Shown here piece by piece: positions 1-9,968 of a DNA stretch of 64,000 nucleotides. The position numbers and the translations under genes were made by a program. The notes below the pieces were generated by a model that saw only the letters and a list, made by a program, of their open reading frames with translations, was not told the DNA's origin and did no database searches. Source of the stretch: Voacanga thouarsii (Eukaryota > Streptophyta > Magnoliopsida > Gentianales > Apocynaceae); contig JANUWF010001688.1 of the NCBI GenBank assembly GCA_026120185.1, positions 1 to 64,000 on the forward strand, given 5' to 3'. Numbering within the stretch: the stretch's first letter is position 1; each line of letters starts with the position of its first letter.

Positions 1-652
1 TCAAGCGCCAATGACTCCCGAGCTACAAAAACAACACGAGCGTATAGATACTCAATCGATAATTCTCCAACTTTAAGAGTTGTTGGATGCCCAAGCCAAA
101 ACAACGAGATATGAGATCTCGAAGCTACTGTTCTCTGTAAAATGGCTGAGGGTGCTCCTGTGGCTACTACTGGGCTGAAGATGCTGGGCTTGATTGAGAA
201 GCTTGGATCTCTTAGGTTTTTGATGGACCATGAATTAAGTGTTGACTTAATTCTACAAACTTTACCTAATAGTTTTACACAATTTGTGATTAACTATCAG
301 ATGAACAAGATTGAGTCCACTATTCCTGAGTTGATTAATCTTCTCAAGGCTGCAAAGTCCTCTACGAAAAAGGATTTCAATGCTGTCTTGATGGTCTAAT
401 CTTCTTCTTCTAATAAAAATGCTCAAAGTAAGAAGAAGAAGGCTCGCACTAAGCCCAAAGGTAGTGTAGAGAAGAAGGGAGCAGCTGTCATGGGCATATG
501 CCATCACTATGGCAAGATGGGCCATTGAAGGCACAATTGTAAGGCCTACTTAGAGACCGTGAAGGAAAATAAGCAGAAGGCACAAATAGTTCACACAAGT
601 TAGTCCTCATCAATGTTTGTTATAAGTCAAAACACAGCAGAATGCCTTTAGG
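1..652 (+). pseudogene. Ty1/copia gag fragment
   Basis: The longest open stretch (142-399) encodes copia-type gag: residues such as ATTGLKMLGLIEKLGS and INYQMNKIESTIPELINLL match the C-terminal half of the plant copia capsid domain (UBN2 type). An in-frame stop ends it at 397-399. The same frame then continues through a Lys/Arg-rich stretch into a CCHC zinc knuckle (CHHYGKMGH then RHNC) whose Trp codon is now TGA at about 527. After the knuckle, HTS and SSMFVI correspond to the gag-protease junction. The protease, integrase and RT are absent. The gag at 58699-59469 on the other strand is clearly the same family (shared GLKML, EKLGSL, IPELIN). The left edge is cut by the window. A dead retrotransposon fragment. 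Confidence 0.85.
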
Positions 653-1859
653 GCTCCCTCTTTTTGAGTTGTCACACACTTGATGAGATTATGATATAAA
701 AATAATGATATGTACAATACAGACATATTGGACCGAGAGAAACAAGAATATTTTTAACAGAGAAGCATTCCTTCATTATGGGACTCAAAGAGTGTTTATA
801 AGATTAAGATAAGAAAATTTAAGCATATACTCACAAACATAGCTCAATGAACCTATAGCCCAACCTACCTCCTTATCCTCATTCCTACCATCTAAGGACT
901 ATATCATAAGGAAATAACTACAAATAGTAGTCACCGGAATGATGTATAGATATGTACATGGGGAGGTATAGAAGATAAATTATAAGATGTAATGCTCCTC
1001 AGTATGTGCATATATGAATCATAAGATATAGAGCTATAAGGTCTGTTTTAAAATTAAGATAGATCCCAGAAGTTTAGACTTCCAAAATATGCATCCAAAA
1101 TAGGGTTAAATAAGGCAGAGACTTAATCCTTTAAAATGTCATTTTTGGGATGTCTACTTTGGATTGAAGAAATATTGGTCCAAAACTTACCCTGTGTATG
1201 TGCAGAGTAAAATTTTCACAAATTTGGAACCTAACCTTATTTTCTTATGGTATTTCAAACATAAAGAATTTTTTGTGCAACAGTAGAAAATTTTCATAAG
1301 CATAAATATCCTCATCATACGAATATTTAATAAATTGAAATTCACAACTATAGTTAAGAAACAAATCGTTGAGCCAAGTTAAAATCAGTTGGAATGCACG
1401 ATGAATTTATGCCATTCTTCAAAATGCCTTATTTCACAAATCTTGACCTAGATTCCGCTAAGTCTCCTAATACCTTACAATCCGAATCCTCCACCTATAA
1501 ACAGTCCATAGGTCAATAACATCTATTCTTACATCATAGTTCCCAATCCACCATTCTCAAAATAATAATCACAATCCATACTTCACAGTCCACCAAACAC
1601 AATCATAACCCATTTTTGTCCCCATTTATCATCAATAAAAATGAAAGAAAGATAGAATAAAGAGGTCAAACAACAACTTATGGACAAGAGTAGATATATA
1701 TATATATTGGGAGATAGATCAGCAAGGGATACATGCAAAAATAAATTGTTCAAGTACGAGTTCAAAAATTTTAAAATTGCTTGTTAATGGGAAAACAATA
1801 AAAGTTGTTCAAGCATAAGAAGTCTCTAAGCAACCCGCAGAATTGGTTAGCCAAGAAAT
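653..1859. other. AT-rich stretch without a recognisable gene
   Basis: No reading frame here looks like a known protein, and the small open frames are low-complexity. It lies between the copia gag fragment and the plant transposon-protein remnant, and may be untranslated flank of the latter. No terminal repeat was recognised. Confidence 0.5.
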
Positions 1860-3590
1860 ATGAATTGTTGTAGACTTCATCCTGACACCCCTTTTTGAAT
1901 GCTGTCCGACAATACGACTGGACATTCTTTTTACCACCACATGTTTCTGTCGTTTACCAAAGAAGGGCTTGGGAGCAGGTACTTCAGTAGGGAAAGCAGA
2001 GATGGGGACATCATTCTCCTTTTCTTAGGTTGTTTTACTTTCTTCAGCTTTCCCTGTTTCCTTTCACTGATCCAGTTGCACTTCCTGGTCAGTCTATTTA
2101 CCATCTCTATTATCATCATGTGGAGAGGTAGATCCTTTTTTCAGTCGTGTGGTCTAGAGATAGGGCTTGTTCAACCTGAATCCTTTAGTGGACTATCTTA
2201 TGATATTTTCCTCAACGCTACTCAATCTGGCTCCTAAGTTTTGCAATTCTGTAGAGACTTTAGCTCAAAAGCCATCAAACTTTTCAGTTGCATTGTTTAA
2301 AGCTGTTAGGATGTCTTGATTGAGATTGCTCTCCTCTGTCTTTTGTTTCCCTTTGTTTGAGGACTATTCTCCTATCTCTTACTTCTGTTTTATTCATGAT
2401 TGCCCAACATGTGCAGTACTTTGTCCATCAGCGTTAATCATCAATAGTGATTATTTTTCTTCATCTGACACATTTCTAAGTAGGACCCATTACTAGTTTA
2501 CTTGAACAAATCCCATCCTTTCAAAGGTTTCTATGTTGTATACATTCGACTTACTGTGTCTAGGAGCACAAGTATTTAAGTTCACATTGAAATGGCTGAA
2601 GACCTTGGTTAACAGATTTTCGTATGATAGTGCCTTGTGAGATGTATTTCTTGATTGAATCATAAGCTTAACTGAAAGAAACCTAAAACTAATTTGTCTA
2701 CCCTCAGATAAGTCCAATATCAGAATCATATGGAATAGTCTCAGTAATGTGTTATGCCCGAAACTTGGGGCAACCATGGTAGACACCATATGGTGTAAAA
2801 CCCTTCCAATACCCTTTAGGCATTTAGAATTCCTGTCATTTGAGTTCTTGAAGCTCTTTCCGCTAGTAAATCTTTCCTTAAATTTTCCTAAATAAAAAGG
2901 GACTGACTCAGCAGGAAATCTGTTCATTTTAAAAAATAAAATCCCTCCATCTTTTACTCTGAAAATTCATTTTAACAGTCGATGGTCAAATTTCATGTTC
3001 ACAGATACTACTCTAGTGCTACACTATTGCACAATAAAACCTCCCCCAGTTTTCTCAAATTGTCCTTTTTTCAGATTCGCATAAAACTCCCAAACTAAAA
3101 AGGTGTATAGTCTTTCATCAACCGTCAGCAAGGCCACCCCATCCATGATTTTCAAACATGCTTAGAATTTCAAAGAAATTCAAAAAAGCCTCAACATTTA
3201 CCCGATAACTGGTGACCACAATCCTATTTCTAGATTCCCATTCATTCAATTCAGACTCACATTTTCTTATCAAGAAATCGAGGTGCCTGAGTTTCTTAAC
3301 ATTCCTGTACAAGAAGCTCTGTTGATAAGTTAGTTGCGAAGGAGTCTCTTTAGCAACAATCTTATTTTATTTTTGCTTGGTGGTCGGCTGTGCGGCAGCA
3401 ACAACTTTAGTTCTTGCCGCTACTTTACTTTTCTTTCCCTTTTTTGTAGTTTATCCAGTTCCCATTTTTTATTTTGATACTTTTGTTATGGTTGAGGTAG
3501 GAGGAGATGAAGGATTTTTTATTTTGTTCGGAGAAGATGATGCTTCAAAGGTGAGAGAAGTAGAAAGAACAATAGCAGTTTCAAATTTCT
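1860..3590 (-). pseudogene. Remnant of a plant 'putative plant transposon protein' gene
   Basis: Reading right to left: a Ser/Pro/Lys-rich N-terminus (about 3590-3320), a segment with HLDFLIRKCESELNEWESRN (3312-3118), then the best block at 2927-2493. That block contains FNVNLN, YNIETFERMGFVQVN and a histidine-rich HHMVSTMVAPSFGHN segment. This layout matches the large plant-specific family annotated as putative plant transposon protein, which ends in a Lys/Glu-rich disordered tail; such a tail appears around 2119-1931. The family is carried by plant LTR elements and its function is unknown. Stops and frameshifts separate the blocks, so no full protein can be made. It lies on the same strand and just downstream of the SIRE-like copia pol, so it may be a third ORF of that element. 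Family assignment is by eye. Confidence 0.6.
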
Positions 3591-3984
3591 AGAAGATAGA
3601 GAGAGAAATAGCCTTTTTGTGAGTTCCTAGGTTATACATAGGATAAGTACAATCAAGTATTTTCAATCAGAGACTTGCACCCGAGATAAAATAAAATGTG
3701 ATTTTTTGAAAATTTAAATTTGAATTATGGATTTATGCTCTTTTTCAATTGAAAAAAATAATTGAGCTTTTCATAAACTTTGGGCTGCTGATATTTTTTA
3801 CTTTGACTGAGTCCAAACTCGTTTATCCGAAAGACAAAATAGGATAAGTTCAAGTGAAGGAATTTTAGATTCATATTTTTCGGATAATGCATCCAAAAAC
3901 TCTATCCAAAAGTTGTTTCTTGTGAGTTCTGGGGAAAAAAAAAACTAGCACGCCAATGTTTGGTAAATTGTTAGTTATATGATT
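3591..3984. other. Spacer between copia pol and the transposon-protein remnant
   Basis: AT-rich with a short A tract near 3940. No gene is visible. A 3' LTR matching 13150-14367 would be expected on this side of the copia element, but no match is seen here or anywhere in 1-3984. Confidence 0.45.
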
Positions 3985-5698
3985 ATGGTAATTCTCAAAC
4001 TTCTTCTTAGATGATTAAATATTTCTTCTGCTAGAGGTTTTGTAAAAGTGTCTGCAAGTTGTTCATCGGTTGAAATATATCCAACACACACATTTCCTTT
4101 GAGAACATGATCTCTAATAAAGTGAAGCTTTGTATATTCTAGAATGTTGAATAGGATTTTTTGTTAAATTAATTACATCCATATTATCACATAGTATATG
4201 TACGCAACCAAAATCAAGTAATGTGTTTTTCATCCACAAGATTTGTATACAATAGCACCCTATTGTGATGTATTCAGCCTTAGTTGTGAATAATAATAGA
4301 CAAGCTTGTTTCTTGCTATGCCATGACACTCGAGAATGTTTGAGAAATTGACAATGCCCACTAGTGCTTTTCTGTTCAATGTTATAGTCTGCATAATCTG
4401 TATCAGTGTAGCCTATAAGATCAAAGGAGTTAGTTCGAGGATACCAAAAATCATAATTGTGTATCCCAACCAAGTATCTAAGGATACATTTCACAACATT
4501 TTAGTGGGATTCTTTTGGACAAGATTGAAATCTTGCACATAGATAGATCGAGAACATAATATTTAGTTGACTAGTAGTATGATATAACAAACTTCAAATC
4601 ATACCTTTGTATTTCGATTTATCCATATTGTTACCCTTTTCATCCTTGTCAAGCTTTAGTGATGTGCTCATAGGCGTACTAATTTCTTTGGCTTCATTCG
4701 TACTAAACCTTTGGAGCAATTCTTTGGTATACTTTATTTGATTTAATAACATTCTATCTTCGGTTTGCTTGATTTGAAACCGAGAAAGAAGTTGAGTTCT
4801 CCTATCATGCTCATCTCAAATTTTTGCTACCTAGTCTTGGCAAAATTCTTTCACAAAGAATCATTAGTAGCCTCAAAAATAATATCAGCAACATATATTT
4901 GCATGATTATGATATTATCAGATTTTTTAGACTTGATAAATAATGTGGTATCAACTATGCTTCTTGAAAAGCCTTTGGAGAGAAGAAAACCACTTAGCCT
5001 TCCATACCATACTCTTCGAGGTTCTTTTAAACCATAAACGGCTTTAGAGTGTTTGAAAACATGGTTTGCATAGTGTTCATGAGTAAAACTAGGAGGTTGC
5101 TACATATAAACATCTTCTTCAATAAAACAATTTAAGAATGCACTTTTGACATCCATTTGATAAAGTATAAAACCCTTGAAAGAAGCAAATCCGAGCAACA
5201 TTCTTATTGATTTTAATAGAGCGACGGGAGCAAAGGTTTCATCATATTCAATGTCCTCTTCTTGATTGAATCATTAGGCAACTAATTTAGCTTTATTTCT
5301 GATAACACTACCATGCCCATTAAGTTTGTTTCTAAAGAACCATTTGGTGCCAATTATAGGATAGTTAAGTGGTCTTGGGACAAGTTTTCAAACTTGATTC
5401 TTTTCGAATTGGTTTAGCTCTTCTTGCATGGCTATAATCCAAAATTCATCATATAAAGCTGCACTGATACAATTTGGTTCAGTACTAGAGAGTAAAGCAA
5501 AATTATCAACAAAATACCATATAGTCTTGACTCTATAGATAGGATCACCAGTGATATATTCTTTTGGATAGATAGTTTTATACTTCCAATCTCTTGGTAG
5601 ATCTTTATTAGTGAGTTCTTTGGATCTTTGATTGTTTTCTTTAGCCTTTTTTTCTTTTATTTCTTCTGCTTTAGTATGAATGTTAAGTGATGGAGCCT
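3985..5698 (-). pseudogene. SIRE-like copia pol, reverse transcriptase and RNase H part
   Basis: Read on the minus strand from 5698, the translation gives the integrase-RT linker (FVDNFALLSS), the RT core (EYDETFAPVALLKSIRMLL, YQMDVKSAFLN, KAVYGLKEPRRVWYGRL), a YVAD active-site box at 4884-4895, then RNase H (GYTDTDYADYN, KSTSGHCQFL, KAEYITIGC, LCDNMDVINLTKNPI) and the terminal DTFTKPLAEEIFNHLRRSL at about 4075-4005. Stops occur in RT and a one-base frameshift breaks RNase H near 4114. The usual copia YVDD is changed to YVAD (GCT for GAT), which removes a metal-binding Asp. The reading continues across the inserted unit at 5704-9963 into integrase at 9969. Called SIRE-like from the SGCSRHMTG protease and the gag layout; lineage not confirmed. 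Confidence 0.88.
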
Positions 5699-5948
5699 TG
5701 TGCTATGAAACCTCAACTAAAACCAACATTAGAGTAAGGGGATCGGGATGCATATCATATTTTCTTGCATGCATAAATATATTTTTGAATGATTTTATGT
5801 GCTTTAGAATTGTAATTTATAGTCTAGAAATCTTAGTTGTGCTTATTAAGTAGGAATAGTAAAATGGTAATTTTGCTTGAAGTGAAAATAGGGAGATAGC
5901 TTGAGGATTAAATAGGAAGAATATTTGGGAGAGAAAATAAGAATAAGA

Positions 5949-6016
5949 GTTGTTGTGGTTTAGTGGTTAGAGCTTTGGAATTAATCTCTATGGTCTTGAG
6001 TTTAAATCCCATCATT
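5949..6016 (+). other. tRNA-like module (A and B boxes) in copy 1
   Basis: TGGTTTAGTGG (5956-5966), followed by TTAGAGC, fits a pol III A box. AGTTTAAATCC (5999-6009) fits a B box, at the spacing expected in a tRNA. The anticodon stem and acceptor stem do not pair properly, so this is a tRNA relic or SINE-head-like sequence, not a tRNA gene. The same module is found in the other four units. Confidence 0.6.
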
Positions 6017-7584
6017 TAAGATTTAGCATGAATAATTTTATTTTGTTTAAGGATTGGACTTTTTGACCTTTGTATCCCATAAGTAGAACTAGGATTGCTG
6101 TCCTAAGAGAGACATGAAGAGAATGTTCCAGTCCTATTCTCGTTCCTTAAAACAATTCTTAAAGGATTCATGTCCTTCTACTCTCTAGCTTACCTTAATT
6201 CTTTATCAATTAAGTTGTTCAATTTATCCAGAGCCATTTTTACTTCCAAAAAATTCAGCAAGGTTTATTAACCATAAAATCTTGAAAATGACTCTTAGAG
6301 GATAGAGCATTGGATGAAAATGGGGAAGGAGTTAAGGAAGGTTCCCAAGAGAATTAATCTCCATGGCTGAACATTCAAACTTCACTTTATAAGTATTCAT
6401 CTTCTTCATGGTAGCAATATGGAAATTTTCCAGCTTCTTAGTCAGACCAGCTTTCAAAAACTTCAGCCATTTTTCTCAGTCAAATACTGCCAAAAAAATA
6501 GCCAACTTGTTCAGCTTGAATACTAAAATCCTTGGCCAAAAATTGGACTGCAGAAAATTGTGCAAACCAGGAAAAGAAAATCCTGGACAATTTCGCAGCT
6601 TAGCAGGCTAAAAACCAAGCTATTTCTTCTAGCCTTCAAACCAGTAATTCACCTTTCTCTTTCCTCCACAAAGAAGGCTAGGAACTAGCCTTAAAGAACC
6701 CTCCAATACCTCTTCAAACTCACTGTAAGTCGGCTGGAACATTGCAGAAAAAATTGGACAAAATTTCTAGCAAACCATTCGAATGAACAACCAGAAATTC
6801 CAGCCTTGCTCCCTCTTCAAACCTTGTCCAAAACTCACTTCAATTTTCTGTGTAACCAACCTTAGTCAGCCATGACCTAAACTTCATCACCTCCTCCATT
6901 GATCTGCATGAAATGAACACCATAGCCACTCCTTAAATTCCTCCATCAATTACTCCAATCAAGTTCCCAATTAGAATTCAAAATTTTTATTAAATTGCTC
7001 CATGAAAACTTCCATGAATTATGCTTCAAATAACCAAAAATTCTACCACCCTTACACTCAGAATTTCAGCTACCCTTACCTCATTCATATCAGCAAAACC
7101 CCAGCAAAATCTAGCCGGCCATAGTAGCTCCAAAGAACCTCCATCAATCAAACCACTCTACCATATCTTTTACCTTAATTCACTCCATGAATTACTCCTT
7201 TTGAAATTCAAATGATCAGATTTTCCTCTTCTCCCTAATCTGAAAATTCAATAACAAGAATCCCCTAACCATTCGGCCAACATCTTTTAGCAAAATTTGC
7301 CCAGCTTTATCTCCATTCTCCACATTTCTCCAAGAACACACATCACCATCCTCTAAGCCTAAGACCACTCAAAACCCCTCCAATCCCTTCCAAAAACTCC
7401 AAATCATGTCTACTCACCCTCTAGAGTCCATTTCTATATTTTATAACATCTAACATTGAAAACAAAATTCTGCTATCGAATCAAAAACCTGAATTTTTGT
7501 TGAAGATTCAACAACTCTCTCAAGGTAACCAAGAACGATTTTGATCATCTTCTTTCCGTTAATCTTTAAACATAATATACTAAT

Positions 7585-7588
<4 letters not shown>

Positions 7589-7655
<67 letters not shown>
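7589..7655 (+). repeat. (TC)n microsatellite, about 33 units
   Basis: Uninterrupted TC repeat, followed by TTGGCCGAAATGGTTG. Copies 2, 3 and 4 have a GA/CT tract at the matching place beside a similar flank, so this is an inherited, length-variable part of the unit. Open frames across it are only Ser-Leu or Arg-Glu repeats. Confidence 0.95.
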
Positions 7656-7658
<3 letters not shown>

Positions 7659-9238
7659 CCGAAATGGTTGTTTCAACCATAACCGTTTCTCTTCTTCTTC
7701 CTTGGATGATTCAAGCCTCATACGCGTGTGGACCTCCTTGGATCTTCAGCAAGATTTCCATCAACCAAGTATTTCTCTTTAACCCTATTTTCAATTCTAA
7801 AAATCATGTCTCTTAGATGTTATTAGAAAAGGATAGAATATGATTGGAGATTGAGTATGTGTTTGTATGAAGGAGTTGAGATTGGAGTATAAGGATGTTT
7901 TGTCATGGTTGAGTGGTATGATATTTTGTGGTTTGTTGCATGCTCTTCATGTCGTGAGTAAGTATGGATGATTAAGCATGATGGATATTATGTCACCTTT
8001 GGTGAATAGGGTTTTATGTTCTTGTATTCTTGTTGAAGCCATGTATATGATTATGCTTAGTAAAGATTTAGCCATATGCTAGTAGGTATGGATTCAAGCC
8101 TTTATTCATGAATGGAATAGTTTGATGATTGATGTTGGATTTTATGTTCATGATTATTGTTAGCAGTAGGAGAATTATGATCATAACCTTGTTGATCCTA
8201 AGATATTTTAATTAGCCAATTTTATTACGTTAATCAAAATTAAGACTATATTTTCCCTTAATAATTTTGAAAACCCTAAGAAGCCTTGGAGTTGGAATAT
8301 TAAATAAAATAGTGAAATTTTAGCCAAATAAATTATATCTTCTGTTAAAAATAATATATATAAATATTTATATATAATAATAATATTAAATAAGGTCTTT
8401 TATATAAATAATAATAATAGGTAAAATATTGATCTAGTAGGTCATATATTCATAAATACTATTGAAATCTATTTATTATCTTTTGATCAAGATTTATTAA
8501 AATTTACTTATTATTAATTTCATTTATTAGTTATTTTCTAACTATTAATTATTAATTAAGAGATTAGTAATAATTTATTATTTATTTTAATAATATCATC
8601 TAGGACTTAGGATCCTTCATCAAATAAACCCTATTTTATTAATAACAAAGACTTATATTTGAACCTATAACCTCTTAGTAATTATTTTACAACCCCTAGT
8701 TATTTTATTATCAAGCTAAACTTTTTTCTTTTTTTTTTTATAAAAACTTTATCATCTAGCCTTTAAGCTTAGGGCATTAGGATCATGATTGTAATAAGTT
8801 GAACTAGGATTATTTATGGAAGCGAATTTGGCTTGAGTTTAATTATGGCTTGTGTTTACCCCATGCGGGGTTAGGTCTGATTTGGAAGATCTTTGATTTA
8901 GCTCGAGCAAATGATCAAGTAAGCTCCTGCATAAAACTTATTTGATGTCAAAAAGTTACTATGGCAAGCCAAACGTGAAGTGTATGAACACTCATTTTGG
9001 TAAAGGCAATTAAGGGCCATTTCCTTTGTATTTCAATCAAATCATTTGGAATCAACAAACAATTTTACTCAAACACTAAACACTTTCTAAAGCCAACTTT
9101 GACTCAAACTTTAAAAACCCTTAATTGCTATTTCCAAATTAAACAATGTTTTATCAGTTTTCTCCTAAGTGGGACAAGCAACGTTGAGTACTCAATAAGG
9201 GTAGGCTAGTAGTACATGTTTTGAAGAGCAAGAGCGAG

Positions 9239-9267
9239 TCTTCTGACAGGAGGCCACCTCCAGAAGA
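9239..9267. other. Hairpin-forming block in copy 1
   Basis: TCTTCTG (9239-9245) is complementary to CAGAAGA (9261-9267), with GAGG and CCTC pairing further in. It sits in a longer conserved non-coding block that includes a GCTAGCTCG-like motif and a TTGAGTACTCAA-like palindrome just outside. Matching blocks are at 23063-23091 and 54419-54447. Confidence 0.55.
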
Positions 9268-9968
9268 TAAACTCAACTTGGAGAAGTGACAGTACTACTT
9301 AGTTATGCCGGTTCGAGCTAGCAAGTTTCAGTCATGTGAACTGTGTGTTTCTGGAATAGAGAACTTATTTGTTTGGGTACAGAGAAGGAGGAGTATCTTA
9401 CCCGGTAGGCCGTACAGCTACCTTTTTGTCAGTCTGCACAAAGTGTGGCATTCTGACCGTTATATGGTCATGAGGCCCAACGTGTGGTAACCCATGGCCG
9501 CTCTTTTGAGTGGTTGATTCTATTGTACACATGTATGGTTAGAAATGCAAAACGCCACTCATTATTTTTAACATTGTCTAATGCTTGGCAACACTTTTTC
9601 TTATGAATTTTTTACAACTTGCATACATGAACTGTTTTACCTGAAACACTCAAAGCACATACGGACTTACTGAGATTTTTATCTCATCACCTTTTATGCC
9701 ATGTTTTAGGTCGATCCTACTGTAGGGATGAGTAGCTAGAATGTTACCTGCTTGAAGACTCTTGTTGTTTATTTTATATGTTGCTTTGAGAGATGATAGT
9801 GAACAATTTATTTTGGATTTGTTTTTGAATTTTTGGGTTGTAATAATTTTAAATTTTAAAGTCTTGTTTTATTTTCGTTTGTGTGACCTAGTTATAAAGA
9901 CCCCTTGTCCTTTGGATGGGCGACATCCCCAGCCCTGTTGGGCCTAGGTAGTGGGGTGTTACATGTGC

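Larger units (their letters stand above)
5704..9963 (-). mobile_element. Long solo-LTR-like unit, copy 1 (4,260 bp)
   Basis: The unit starts TATGAAACC (ancestral TGTGAAACC by comparison with other copies) and ends GGTGTTACA. It is bounded by a perfect 5-bp direct repeat TGTGC (5699-5703 and 9964-9968). Read on the minus strand it begins TGTAACACCCC, like copies 2 and 3. It interrupts the integrase of the SIRE-like copia. No gag, protease, RT or integrase is visible, and its two ends do not repeat each other, so it behaves as a single LTR. It contains a tRNA-like module (5949-6016), a (TC)n tract (7589-7655), an AT-rich block (about 8200-8760) and a hairpin block (9239-9267). Which gypsy lineage supplied the LTR is unknown; such lengths are known for Ogre/Retand and Tekay-type elements. 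Confidence 0.85.

Noticed and set aside
5949..6016. A functional tRNA gene
   Set aside because: The A and B boxes fit, but the acceptor and anticodon stems do not pair, and there is no clear T-run terminator in the right place. Reported as tRNA-like only.
7450..7816. Open frames with long Arg-Glu or Ser-Leu repeats
   Set aside because: Direct translation of the (TC)n/(GA)n microsatellite. The frame at 63047-63244 is the same kind of artefact.
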